From the NCBI GenBank assembly GCA_023231105.1, contig JALNWB010000084.1, positions 1 to 16,666 of the forward strand: 16,666 nt of DNA, written 5' to 3'. The notes under the pieces were generated by a model. It saw only the letters and a list, made by a program, of their open reading frames with translations. It searched no databases and was not told the DNA's origin. Positions 6,525 through 13,873 of the stretch are shown piece after piece. Each line of letters opens with the position of its first letter. Position 1 is the first letter of the stretch. The translations under genes were made by a program, and so were the position numbers. The DNA is from Ignavibacteriaceae bacterium. Lineage in GTDB: Bacteria > Bacteroidota > Ignavibacteria > Ignavibacteriales > Ignavibacteriaceae.

Positions 6525-7505
6525 ATGGCAGAAATAGAATTATTAAATCAGATTAGAGAAAAAGCTTCAAGAAGAAGAAAAACAATTGTGTTGCCGGAAT
6601 CGCACGACGAGCGCGTGCTTAAAGCCGCGGAAGCACTCACCAAAGAAAACATCGCCTCCATAATTACACTCGGAAATGAAAATAAAATCCGCGAAGATGC
6701 AGCAAAACTTGGCGTAAATCTTACAGGAATTAGAATCATCAATCCCGAAACTTCTGATAAACTAAGCGACTTCTCAAACATTTTCTACAATGCCCGTAAA
6801 CATAAAGGTGTAACAATTGAACAAGCTCGCGAAACAATCAAGCGCGATCTTTTTTTCGGCGGAATGATGGTGCGCGAAGGAATGGTTGACGGAAGCGTTT
6901 CCGGCTCATTTGCTACAACCGGAGATGTAACCAGAGCTTCAATTTTTTGCGTTGGACTCGGCGCAGGTATTTCAATTCTTTCAAGCTTCTTCTTGATGGT
7001 CTTCCCGGAAAAAGTTTACAGCTTTGCGGACTGCGCAGTTAATCCAAATCCAACTGCTGAACAACTTGCAGACATCGCAATTTCAACAGCGGACAATCAT
7101 AAAAAACTTACAGGCGAAGAACCTTACATTGCAATGCTTTCTTTTTCAACTAAAGGAAGCGCTAAGCATGAATTAGTTGATAAAGTACGTGCGGCAACAA
7201 ATTTTGTACAACAAAAAAGACCAGATTTATTTGTTGACGGCGAACTCCAATTTGATGCTGCAATTGTTGATGGTGTTGGAAGAAAGAAAGCTCCGGGAAG
7301 TAAAGTTGCCGGCAGAGCAAATGTTCTCGTCTTTCCGGATTTGAATTCCGGAAATATCGGTTACAAAATTGCGCAGCGTCTTGGCGGCGCAGAAGCTGTT
7401 GGACCAATTAATCAAGGTTTGAAAAAACCGTTTTTTGATTTAAGCCGCGGCTGCAGCGTTGATGATATTGTTAACACCGCAGCAATAGCTTGTTTGATGG
7501 CGTAG
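6525..7505 (+). CDS. pta: Phosphate acetyltransferase
   Basis: Pta interconverts acetyl-CoA and acetyl phosphate in the cytosol. At 326 residues it is the short form, a single PTA_PTB domain without the N-terminal DRTGG/AAA-like region of the E. coli enzyme. Recognisable segments are KTIVLPESHDERVLKAAE (19-36), REGMVDGSVSGSFATTGDV (117-135), GISILSSFFLMVFP, ADCAVNPNP, LSFSTKGSAKHELVDKVRAA, DGELQFDAAIV and NVLVFPDLNSGNIGYK. The family members phosphate butyryltransferase and MaeB C-terminal domain are less likely because of the LSFSTKGSA and DGELQFDAA segments. An AGGA at 6514-6517 precedes the ATG. It follows nadA by 114 nt in the same direction and may have its own promoter, but I see no convincing one. 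No acetate kinase gene is in the window. Transcription ends at the hairpin at 7541-7574. Confidence 0.95.
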   Translation: MAEIELLNQIREKASRRRKTIVLPESHDERVLKAAEALTKENIASIITLGNENKIREDAAKLGVNLTGIRIINPETSDKLSDFSNIFYNARKHKGVTIEQARETIKRDLFFGGMMVREGMVDGSVSGSFATTGDVTRASIFCVGLGAGISILSSFFLMVFPEKVYSFADCAVNPNPTAEQLADIAISTADNHKKLTGEEPYIAMLSFSTKGSAKHELVDKVRAATNFVQQKRPDLFVDGELQFDAAIVDGVGRKKAPGSKVAGRANVLVFPDLNSGNIGYKIAQRLGGAEAVGPINQGLKKPFFDLSRGCSVDDIVNTAAIACLMA

Positions 7506-7540
7506 CAAAGCAATTTTTAGAAAAAAGAGAAACAATTTAC

Positions 7541-7574
7541 AGTCACACTGAGCGAAGTCGAAGTGTGACTTTTT
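7541..7574 (+). terminator. Hairpin terminator between convergent genes, dispersed-repeat type
   Basis: AGTCACACT (7541-7549) and AGTGTGACT (7562-7570) form a perfect 9-bp stem around the 12-nt loop GAGCGAAGTCGA, and the stem runs into five T residues (7570-7574). It lies 35 nt after the pta stop and 15 nt before the end of the converging membrane-protein gene at 7590. The core CACTGAGCGAAGTCGAAGTG has the form of a palindromic element dispersed in many bacterial genomes. On the minus strand the hairpin has no immediate T-run, so termination in that direction is less certain. Confidence 0.8.
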
Positions 7575-7589
7575 CATTTCTTTAAATGA

Positions 7590-8735
7590 TTACCGTTGAA
7601 TTTCGTTTGGATAAACTTTCCCCAAAAACCAATCAACTTTATATTCTTTCAAAGCGAGAATAAAAAACGGAACGGAAAGGATGTAATATGAGATATCAAA
7701 TCTGCTGTTTAAAAACGCTTCGCCCATTCCAACATCACAAATCGCCACGATAAAAGAAATTGAGACGAGAAGGAAAGTTAAAACTCCGGAAGCAAAAAGT
7801 AGTTCTTGAAAATCCGCAATCATCCAGCCAATGTATAAAACGAAAAACGGAAGAGTGAAGTAAATCCATTTCGGCAAATAAATTGTTTGAACCGCAAAAG
7901 GACCTTTAGATAAAAAGATTTCTGCATTCCATAAATAAAAAGGAAGTAAGGAAAGAAGAAAAACGGAAAGAGAAATTGCCAGGAAGATTATTCCGTTTTT
8001 AAAATTATTTCTGAAGAAGAAAAGAAGAAACATTGCTAGCCAAAGAAAAGCGATTAATCTTGTAGAAAGAAAAAAACCGAACAGTAACGCTAAAGCTATA
8101 AATGAAATATTTTTTTCATTCTCATTTAATTTCTGCTCTGCAAGAAAGAAAAGTGAAATTACCAAAACCGTATTTGCAAGAAGCTCGCTTCTTACGGCAA
8201 GTTCGTAAAAAGTTGTAGGCAGAAAAAGAAGCAACAATATTTTCATCCAATATTCTTTTTTTGTTTTTACAGATTTCAAAAGCAACATCAGAAAAAGGAA
8301 TAAGCCGAAAACTTCTAAATAACCGGCGTCGCCAAGTAAGTAAAACGGTGAGGCGAGAAAAAAAAGAAATGGGAAACCGGAAGGATTTGCCTTCGTTCCG
8401 TATGGAAAAATTCCTTGCTGAAAATTTGAAAGCCATTCCAACATCGCCGGAAATCTTCCAACACGCGTTGATTGAGGAATAAAAACCAACAACAAGGCTG
8501 TAACTGCAATTGCACCGATAATAGAAAGTAAATATCCTTTTGAAAAATCATTTTTTTGTGATTTAACTTTTTTGTCAACAAAATATAAAAGTAAACCACC
8601 AACAGCTAGATAAAGAAATGGAGAAAGAATAAATACACTTCCGTATCTCAAAGAATATTTAAAAACAAACAGCGCTCCAATAAATAAAAGGAACGCTGCT
8701 GAAAAATTATTTATAAAATGTTTCTTTGTGAACAA
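7590..8735 (-). CDS. Polytopic membrane protein, possible GT-C-type glycosyltransferase
   Basis: The 381-residue protein has about 11 or 12 hydrophobic helices, roughly at 10-28, 33-52, 68-86, 120-135, 138-153, 163-180, 186-200, 210-241 (two), 248-268, 287-307, 313-333 and 348-363. The long extracytoplasmic loop after the third helix (about 88-118) contains QSTRVGRFPAMLEW and FPYGTKANPSG. Paired hydrophobic helices separated by short loops, a large first periplasmic loop and conserved-looking Arg in RSELLAN and STRLIA recall the GT-C superfamily (lipid-linked sugar donors), but no diagnostic acidic motif is visible, so this is inference. It starts 15 nt after the malQ stop and is last in a minus-strand group. 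Related possibilities are an O-antigen polymerase-like or unknown DUF membrane protein. Confidence 0.6.
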   Translation of the reverse strand: MFTKKHFINNFSAAFLLFIGALFVFKYSLRYGSVFILSPFLYLAVGGLLLYFVDKKVKSQKNDFSKGYLLSIIGAIAVTALLLVFIPQSTRVGRFPAMLEWLSNFQQGIFPYGTKANPSGFPFLFFLASPFYLLGDAGYLEVFGLFLFLMLLLKSVKTKKEYWMKILLLLFLPTTFYELAVRSELLANTVLVISLFFLAEQKLNENEKNISFIALALLFGFFLSTRLIAFLWLAMFLLFFFRNNFKNGIIFLAISLSVFLLSLLPFYLWNAEIFLSKGPFAVQTIYLPKWIYFTLPFFVLYIGWMIADFQELLFASGVLTFLLVSISFIVAICDVGMGEAFLNSRFDISYYILSVPFFILALKEYKVDWFLGKVYPNEIQR

Positions 8736-8750
8736 AACAGTAACCGCTTT

Positions 8751-10286
8751 CTATTTTTCACTTTCTACTTTTTCCGGTTTCGGCGGACGCTGATACATTT
8801 CACACATTTTTTTGTACTTGCCGGCTAAATTATACGGAACTTGTTCCCATGTAAAACGCCATGACCAATTTCCACCTAGTGTTCCGGGAAAATTCATGCG
8901 CGCTTCGTTGCCAAAGTTTAACATGTCCTGCAACGGAATAACCACAATTTTCGCAACGGAAGCGTAAGCTGTTTTTATCAATTGATTTGTAATATCGTCC
9001 CCGTAATAACCAAGATATTTTTGTGTGAACTCATAAATATCGTTCTTATGTTTTTCTTCTTTTGCTTTTTCAAAATAACCGCGGGTCGTATCGTTATCAT
9101 GCGAACCGGTATGCACTACACAATTAGGAATAAAATTATGCGGCAAAAATTTAGTCTCCATTTTGGTGCCGAAAGCAAATTGGAGGATTTTTATTCCGGG
9201 GAAATTAAATTTGTCGCGCAGTGCGTTTACTTCTTTTGTAATAACGCCAAGGTCTTCGGCAATAATCGGAACATCGCCTAAATGCTTTCTTACTGCTGTA
9301 AAAAATTTATCACCGGGAGCTTTCACCCATTTACCGGTTTCGGCGGTTGGAGCGTCGCCGGGAATTTCCCAATACGCTTCAAAGCCGCGGAAATGGTCGA
9401 TGCGAACGATGTCGATAAGTTCGAGTAATGCAGAAATTCTTTTCCGCCACCAAAGGAAATCATCTTTTTCCATTTCATCCCAGCGGTAAAGAGGATTGCC
9501 CCAAAGTTGTCCGGTTGGACTGAAATAATCCGGCGGAACACCGGCGCATGTTAAAAGTTTTCCATTTTCGTCAACGGTAAAAAGACTTTTATTCGCCCAA
9601 AGATCAGCGCTGTCGTAAGCAATAAAAATCGGAAGATCGCCAATAATTTTTATTCCTTTGTGGTTCGCATATTTTTTTACTTTGTGCCACTGTTTGAAAA
9701 AATTAAATTGAAGAAATTTTTGGTATTGAATTTCGTCGGCAACTTTTTCTTTCCATTTTTCAATTGCACCTTTTTTTCTGAGGGCAATTTCTTTGTTCCA
9801 TGTCGTCCAGAGATTTCCACCATGATAATTTTTTACAGCCATAAACAAAGAATAATCATCAAGCCAGTCATTATGTTTTTCACAAAAAGCGGAAAATGAT
9901 TTTTCAACTGCCGGATTTTTCTCTTTAACAAAATTTTCAAAAGCTTTTCTTAAAAGAGAATTTTTATAGTCAATCACACCGCCAAAATCAATGTTGATCG
10001 GATCAAATTTTGGAATTTTTGTTAAATCTTCTTTTTTCAAGTAACCTTCTTCGGCAAGAATTTCGGGACTGATCAAGAGCGGACTTCCTGCAAAGGCTGA
10101 AAAACATTGATATGGTGAATCACCATAACCTGTTGGTCCGAGCGGGAAAACCTGCCAGAGCGTTTGCCCGGATGCTTCAAGAAAATTTATAAAGTTGAAA
10201 GCTTGTTCACCTAAATCACCAATTCCAAATTTCCCCGGAAGTGATGTGGGGTGAAGAAGAATTCCTGCTGATCGTTCAATATTCAT
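8751..10286 (-). CDS. malQ: 4-alpha-glucanotransferase (amylomaltase, GH77)
   Basis: MalQ transfers alpha-1,4-glucan segments between maltooligosaccharides and acts in cytosolic glycogen or maltodextrin metabolism. The 511 residues fit the compact Thermus-type enzyme. Present are GILLHPTSLPGKFGIGDLG (8-26), WQVFPLGPTGYGDSPYQ (44-60), the nucleophile D297 in VRIDHFRG, the acid/base E344 in IIAEDLG and the transition-state stabiliser D397 in GSHDNDT. All three catalytic acids of the GH13/GH77 clan are intact. GCAGGAAA at 10291-10298 (reverse strand) is a good ribosome binding site for the ATG at 10286-10284. It follows the outer-membrane protein gene by 31 nt and precedes the membrane-protein gene by 15 nt. 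No other glycogen gene is in the window. Confidence 0.96.
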   Translation of the reverse strand: MNIERSAGILLHPTSLPGKFGIGDLGEQAFNFINFLEASGQTLWQVFPLGPTGYGDSPYQCFSAFAGSPLLISPEILAEEGYLKKEDLTKIPKFDPINIDFGGVIDYKNSLLRKAFENFVKEKNPAVEKSFSAFCEKHNDWLDDYSLFMAVKNYHGGNLWTTWNKEIALRKKGAIEKWKEKVADEIQYQKFLQFNFFKQWHKVKKYANHKGIKIIGDLPIFIAYDSADLWANKSLFTVDENGKLLTCAGVPPDYFSPTGQLWGNPLYRWDEMEKDDFLWWRKRISALLELIDIVRIDHFRGFEAYWEIPGDAPTAETGKWVKAPGDKFFTAVRKHLGDVPIIAEDLGVITKEVNALRDKFNFPGIKILQFAFGTKMETKFLPHNFIPNCVVHTGSHDNDTTRGYFEKAKEEKHKNDIYEFTQKYLGYYGDDITNQLIKTAYASVAKIVVIPLQDMLNFGNEARMNFPGTLGGNWSWRFTWEQVPYNLAGKYKKMCEMYQRPPKPEKVESEK

Positions 10287-10317
10287 TTAATTTCCTGCAA
10301 TTTTTTATACACCATTA

Positions 10318-10788
10318 TCAAAAATAAAATCTAACACCAACTCCTCCATCGAGATCCAACGTTGTTTCCGGAATAAGTTTAAAGACCGGTGCAACTTCAA
10401 TAAACATTTCTATCGGTGTGTGTAAAGGAAACCATGCAATCCCAACAACACCACGAGCGCCAAAAGAATCTTTTCCATCGGTAACGGTTTTAATTCTCAC
10501 TCCAACACCATAATGAAGCAGTAAGTGCTCGGTGGAATTGAAAGCATCGAATTCGTGCCATAAATAATCAGCATGAAAATTAAAGTTAGAATTGTTTCCT
10601 GAAAAAGAATATCCGAGTCCGAAATCCAACGCTTTTGAATCTTCAAACCAATATTTTGCGCTGATACCGGTCGGACTTCCGACGATGATTCCCAAACCAA
10701 ATTCTTTATGCTGCCCATACATTGAACCGCAAACAAAAATCATTATTCCGATAAAAAGAAGTCTAATTGTTTTCACACGTGTTAACAT
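10318..10788 (-). CDS. Small outer-membrane beta-barrel protein
   Basis: The 156-residue protein has an N-terminal signal sequence (basic MLTRVKTIR, hydrophobic core about 9-22, probable cleavage after SMYGQ at about 26). The rest alternates hydrophobic and polar residues in strands with many aromatic and Gly residues: EFGLGIIVGSPTGISAKYWF, KALDFGLGYSF, NFNFHADYLWH, LLLHYGVGVRIK, ARGVVGIAWFP, MFIEVAPVFKL and LDGGVGVRFYF. The terminal FYF is a typical signal for BAM-dependent insertion. It fits an eight-stranded barrel, probably the small DUF3996/BAPKO_0422-like group, which I name from memory only. The cysteine at 20 is not in a good lipobox. It lies 15 nt after fabF and 31 nt before malQ. 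The function is unknown. Confidence 0.75.
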   Translation of the reverse strand: MLTRVKTIRLLFIGIMIFVCGSMYGQHKEFGLGIIVGSPTGISAKYWFEDSKALDFGLGYSFSGNNSNFNFHADYLWHEFDAFNSTEHLLLHYGVGVRIKTVTDGKDSFGARGVVGIAWFPLHTPIEMFIEVAPVFKLIPETTLDLDGGVGVRFYF

Positions 10789-10803
10789 CCGAATTAATTA
10801 ATG

Positions 10804-12060
10804 TTATTCCGAAAATTTCTTAAAGATTACGGAAGTATTATGCCCGCCAAACCCGAAAGCGTTACTCATCGCAATGTTCACAGTTCGTTTTTGTGGTTTG
10901 TTAAAAGTATAATTTAAATCGCACTGCGGATCAGGAGTTTCAAAATTAATTGTCGGCGGAATAATATCGTTTACCGTTGCAAGAATTGAAGCAATCGCCT
11001 CAACAGCGCCTGCTGCGCCAAGTAAATGTCCCGTCATGCTTTTTGTAGAAGAAATATTTAGTTTGTAAGCATGTTCGCCAAAGATAACTTTAATGGCATT
11101 TGTTTCGGCAATATCCCCAAGTCCCGTTGATGTTCCGTGTACATTAATATAATCGATTTGTTCCGGGTTGATTTCCGCGTTCTTCATTGCACGAGCCATG
11201 GCGAGTTTTGCTCCCTTTCCTTCCGGCTCCGGAGCGGTAATATGATATGCATCAGCCGATAAACCGACACCAATTAATTCAGCATAAATTCTTGCACCGC
11301 GTGCTTTTGCCGATTCTAAATCTTCCAGGTAAAGCATTCCGGCTCCTTCACCCATAACAAATCCGTCACGATTTTTATCAAACGGACGGCTGGCAGTTTC
11401 CGGAGAATCGTTTCTTGTTGACAGCGCTTTAGACGCATTAAATCCGCCGATACCGATTTCGCAAACACTTGCTTCTCCGCCACCGCATAACATTGCAGTT
11501 GCCATTCCGTTCCGGATCATTAAATAAGAATCGATGATACAGTTATTGGCAGTAGCGCAAGCTGAAACCGCACAATAATTTGGACATCGAAATCCATATT
11601 GAATTGAAACCTGACCTGCAGCAATATCGGGAATCATCATCGGAATGAAGAATGGGGAAATTCTGTCCGGTCCTTGCGTATGATTAATTACTGCTTGATT
11701 ATAAAAAGTTTGAATCCCCCCGATCCCGCTTCCAAAAATCACACCAATATTATTTTTTTCATCTTCGGAAAGATTTTCCGGATTGATGGCAGCGTCCTGT
11801 AAAACGTCTTTCGCAACCGCTAACGCGTATTGACTAAATTTATCTAATCGATGAGCTGTTTTTTTATTCATATAATTTGTTGCCTGGAACCCTTTTAATT
11901 CACAAGCAAATTTTGTATCAAGGCGGGAAGTATCAAAAGAGGTGATAACCGCACTTCCGCTTTTTCCTTCCATCATACTATTCCAAAAATCATTAATGTT
12001 TAAACCAATAGGGGTTAAAGCCGCCATTCCGGTTACAACCACTCTTTTATTTTTCAGCAT
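10804..12060 (-). CDS. fabF: Beta-ketoacyl-ACP synthase II
   Basis: FabF elongates acyl-ACP by Claisen condensation with malonyl-ACP in type II fatty acid synthesis. The 418 residues form the duplicated thiolase fold. The catalytic triad is intact: C168 in VSACATA, H308 in NVHGTSTGLGD and H345 in KSMTGHLLGAAGA. The C-terminal NAFGFGGHN is also present. The usual Pro after HGTST is Gly here, a minor loop change. acpP, which often sits next to fabF, is absent; instead the outer-membrane protein gene and malQ follow. A ribosome binding site AGAGGA lies 8 nt before the ATG (12060-12058), and a Bacteroidota-like promoter precedes it. A polyketide-type KS is unlikely given the solitary, full-length FabF pattern. 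Confidence 0.95.
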   Translation of the reverse strand: MLKNKRVVVTGMAALTPIGLNINDFWNSMMEGKSGSAVITSFDTSRLDTKFACELKGFQATNYMNKKTAHRLDKFSQYALAVAKDVLQDAAINPENLSEDEKNNIGVIFGSGIGGIQTFYNQAVINHTQGPDRISPFFIPMMIPDIAAGQVSIQYGFRCPNYCAVSACATANNCIIDSYLMIRNGMATAMLCGGGEASVCEIGIGGFNASKALSTRNDSPETASRPFDKNRDGFVMGEGAGMLYLEDLESAKARGARIYAELIGVGLSADAYHITAPEPEGKGAKLAMARAMKNAEINPEQIDYINVHGTSTGLGDIAETNAIKVIFGEHAYKLNISSTKSMTGHLLGAAGAVEAIASILATVNDIIPPTINFETPDPQCDLNYTFNKPQKRTVNIAMSNAFGFGGHNTSVIFKKFSE

Positions 12061-12096
12061 TTACACTTTCCTCTTATAATGATAATTAAATCCAAA

Positions 12097-12128
12097 TAAA
12101 GATATTTTATTTTAAATATTGGTGCAAA
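12097..12128 (-). promoter_or_regulatory. Candidate promoter of fabF
   Basis: On the minus strand TTTG (12128-12125) is followed after 20 nt by TATCTTTA (12104-12097). This matches the Bacteroidota -33 TTTG and -7 TAnnTTTG elements except for the last base. Transcription would begin near 12090, giving a leader of about 30 nt that contains the AGAGGA ribosome binding site. Confidence 0.5.
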
Positions 12129-12161
12129 TTTAACAAAAAAATTCTTTTTCTTGATGAATTT

Positions 12162-12169
12162 TATCTTTG
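12162..12169 (+). promoter_or_regulatory. Candidate -7 element for the 12217 membrane-protein gene
   Basis: TATCTTTG is a perfect TAnnTTTG on the plus strand, about 48 nt upstream of the TTG start at 12217. No TTTG lies about 19 nt upstream of it, so support is partial. It lies back to back with the presumed fabF promoter in the divergent gap. Confidence 0.35.
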
Positions 12170-12216
12170 CCGGTTTCTCTTTATTTTGAAAGGTAAAAAT
12201 TCCCAATTAATCTATA

Positions 12217-12774
12217 TTGAAAAACACAATAAATCCCGCACAAAAGAAAATCTGGCTGTACACAGGAGTAATTTCCGCGTTATGTATATCCTTATTTTTC
12301 AACGTGTTTCTTGCATATTATCTCCTGATCCATCTAACGAATTTGACTTTTTCTCTAAATTTTTTCCCGCCTGGGATTTCGCTACTTTCAGTACATGTGC
12401 AAAGTTCCTTTTCTTTATTCCTTTATATGCTTTATGATTTCATTCTCATTCTGGTTGAGATTGAACTCTTTTTGCTCATCTCCAGAAAGATAAATCCGCC
12501 TTTGAAATTTGGATTTTTGTCGATGCTGCTTTCACTAATAGGAATTTTACTCATCAAGTTTGTCTATAAATCGGTAATACTTGTTTTTATAAAAGGAACC
12601 GGGGAAACAAATATTTCACTTTTGCATTTGTTCTATTCAAGGCAGCAAATATTGGTGTTCCTGTTTTTTGCATTCTTAGTTACCTTCGGTTATCTCACAT
12701 ATGTTATTAATAGAATAAAAAATTTGCTTGAAACTTTTCCAAAGGAAGAAGAAAATGTCATTACTAAAAAATAA
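12217..12774 (+). CDS. Four-helix membrane protein of unknown function
   Basis: I do not recognise this 185-residue protein. It has four hydrophobic segments at about 13-40, 67-90, 98-124 and 143-168, a short basic N-terminus and a charged C-terminal tail (RIKNLLETFPKEEENVITKK) that should be cytoplasmic. The only usable start is TTG at 12217: the frame is closed by TAA at 12208-12210, and the first internal ATG would delete the first helix. Its 3' end overlaps the following dehydrogenase gene by 20 nt, which suggests co-expression. The protein is dominated by Leu, Phe and Ile with few charged residues within the helices. No catalytic motif is visible. Confidence 0.65.
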   Translation: MKNTINPAQKKIWLYTGVISALCISLFFNVFLAYYLLIHLTNLTFSLNFFPPGISLLSVHVQSSFSLFLYMLYDFILILVEIELFLLISRKINPPLKFGFLSMLLSLIGILLIKFVYKSVILVFIKGTGETNISLLHLFYSRQQILVFLFFAFLVTFGYLTYVINRIKNLLETFPKEEENVITKK

Positions 12775-13531
12775 AATCGTGTTTATTTCAGGAGCTTCAT
12801 CAGGCATCGGAATGGCTTGCGCCCGCTCTTTTGCACACGAAGGAGCGACTCTCATTCTCGCCGGAAGAAGAAAAGAGAAATTGGAACAATTAGCTTCGGA
12901 ATTAAAAGAAAAATTTAATTCCGAAACCAAAATTCTTACCTTCGATGTTCAAAATAATCATGAGGTAAAAGAAGCTTTCAATTCGCTTCCGGAGGATTGG
13001 AAAAACGTTGATATTCTAATAAACAGCGCCGGGCTTGCACAAGGAATGCACAAATTGCAAGAAGGAAATACTGATGATTGGGATGTTATGATCAATACGA
13101 ATATTAAAGGATTGTTGTATCTCACCCGCGAGGTTCTTCCTTATATGGTAAAACGCGAAAGCGGACATATCATCAACCTTGGCTCAACCGCCGGACACGA
13201 TGTTTATCCTTCGGGAAATGTTTACTGTGCAACAAAATTTGCGGTAAACGCAATCAGTCAATCGTTAAGGATTGATGTGCTTGATAAATCAATTAAAGTT
13301 TCTTCCGTTGATCCCGGAATGGTAGAAACGGAGTTTAGCATTGTCCGCTTTTCCGGCGATGTTGAACGGGCAAAAAATGTTTATAGGGGTGTTGACCCTT
13401 TAACAGCGGAGGATGTTGCCGACGCAATTTTATATTGCGCAACGCGTCCCAAGCACGTAAACATCAACGAAATTATTTTAACGCCGGTTGCTCAAGCACA
13501 ATCAAATTTTGTTGTAAGAAAAACAACATAG
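12755..13531 (+). CDS. Classical short-chain dehydrogenase/reductase (YdfG-like)
   Basis: This is a 258-residue cytosolic NAD(P)-dependent oxidoreductase. The Rossmann motif GASSGIG (13-19), the Arg pair in AGRRKEK (which favours NADP(H)), D64, NSAG (90-93, a variant of NNAG) and the catalytic S144, Y157 and K161 (YCATK) are present. The loop DPGMVETEFS follows the active site. Overall it resembles the YdfG group, which oxidises 3-hydroxy acids such as serine and 3-hydroxypropionate or reduces malonic semialdehyde; the true substrate cannot be read. I choose ATG 12755, preceded by GGAAGAAGAA, over a TTG at 12728 because the family begins just before the first beta strand. It overlaps the membrane-protein gene by 20 nt. 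Confidence 0.9.
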   Translation: MSLLKNKIVFISGASSGIGMACARSFAHEGATLILAGRRKEKLEQLASELKEKFNSETKILTFDVQNNHEVKEAFNSLPEDWKNVDILINSAGLAQGMHKLQEGNTDDWDVMINTNIKGLLYLTREVLPYMVKRESGHIINLGSTAGHDVYPSGNVYCATKFAVNAISQSLRIDVLDKSIKVSSVDPGMVETEFSIVRFSGDVERAKNVYRGVDPLTAEDVADAILYCATRPKHVNINEIILTPVAQAQSNFVVRKTT

Positions 13532-13633
13532 ATAGTTGGCAAAAATCCGCAGTGATATTGCAAAGTGGCAAGAATGTTTGCCGAACGGTATAGTATTCTT
13601 GGTTAAATTCTTGTTTTGGGGGACACGATTTAC

Positions 13634-13705
13634 GAACAAGGATAAACGAATAGCGATTTTTGATTTTTTTTAACTTCTAAAATCAAAAATCGTTAATCCT
13701 TGTTC
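13634..13705. repeat. Long interrupted inverted repeat
   Basis: The outer arms GAACAAGGAT (13634-13643) and ATCCTTGTTC (13696-13705) and the inner arms CGATTTTTGATTTT (13654-13667) and AAAATCAAAAATCG (13679-13692) are perfect complements. They are separated by an asymmetric internal loop (10 nt on the left, 3 nt on the right) and an 11-nt terminal loop. In total 24 bp can pair. It may be a terminator for the converging genes or a small dispersed repeat unit. Confidence 0.75.
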
Positions 13706-13727
13706 TGAGATCAGAAAAGTTTTGGTT

Positions 13728-13739
13728 GGCGGCTCCGCC
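13728..13739. repeat. GC-rich hairpin
   Basis: GGCG (13728-13731) pairs with CGCC (13736-13739) across GCTC. It is followed by further G/C-rich sequence (to about 13744), which stands out from the AT-rich surroundings. Confidence 0.45.
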
Positions 13740-13750
13740 GCGCTAAGGCT

Positions 13751-13825
13751 GAATGAAAATGAATGGATGCATGAAACTAATTTCAACTTATTGAACATTA
13801 AATGTTTTCATTCAATCATGCATCC
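13751..13825. repeat. Two crossed inverted-repeat pairs
   Basis: GAATGAAAA (13751-13759) is complementary to TTTTCATTC (13805-13813), and GGATGCATGA (13765-13774) is complementary to TCATGCATCC (13816-13825). The two pairs interlock and do not nest, so an RNA from this DNA could form a pseudoknot; alternatively it is a scrambled, degenerate repeat. The flanks are rich in GAATG and TGGATG-like words. Confidence 0.55.
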
Positions 13826-13873
13826 AATCATCCACTCAATAGTTACAAATTATTTGCCGCTTGCTTGTTCAGG

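Larger units (their letters stand above)
13532..13873. other. Repeat-rich gap between convergent genes
   Basis: This 342-bp stretch has no credible gene. It separates the ends of the dehydrogenase gene (plus) and the YciO-type gene (minus). It contains a short hairpin GGCAA-6 nt-TTGCC near 13565-13585, a long interrupted inverted repeat (13634-13705), a GC-rich hairpin (13728-13739), and two pairs of inverted words between 13751 and 13825. Some of these may act as terminators, but none has a clean stem followed by a T-run. A plus-strand open frame beginning at 13722 runs antisense through the YciO-type gene and is rejected. Confidence 0.7.

Noticed and set aside
7541..7574. Reading the palindrome as a CRISPR repeat or attachment site
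   Set aside because: There is only one copy in the window, no spacer array and no integrase; its position and T-run explain it as a terminator.
9163..9489. Plus-strand open frame opposite malQ
   Set aside because: It is a shadow of the malQ coding sequence, which has all three catalytic acids in the other strand.
12186..12437. Alternative plus-strand frame overlapping the start of the four-helix membrane protein
   Set aside because: It starts with TTG, is shorter, and has no coherent hydrophobic pattern; the frame beginning at 12217 spans the full region and couples to the next gene.
12728..12754. Upstream TTG start for the YdfG-like SDR
   Set aside because: It would add nine residues rich in Lys that are absent from the family; ATG 12755 has a purine-rich ribosome binding site.
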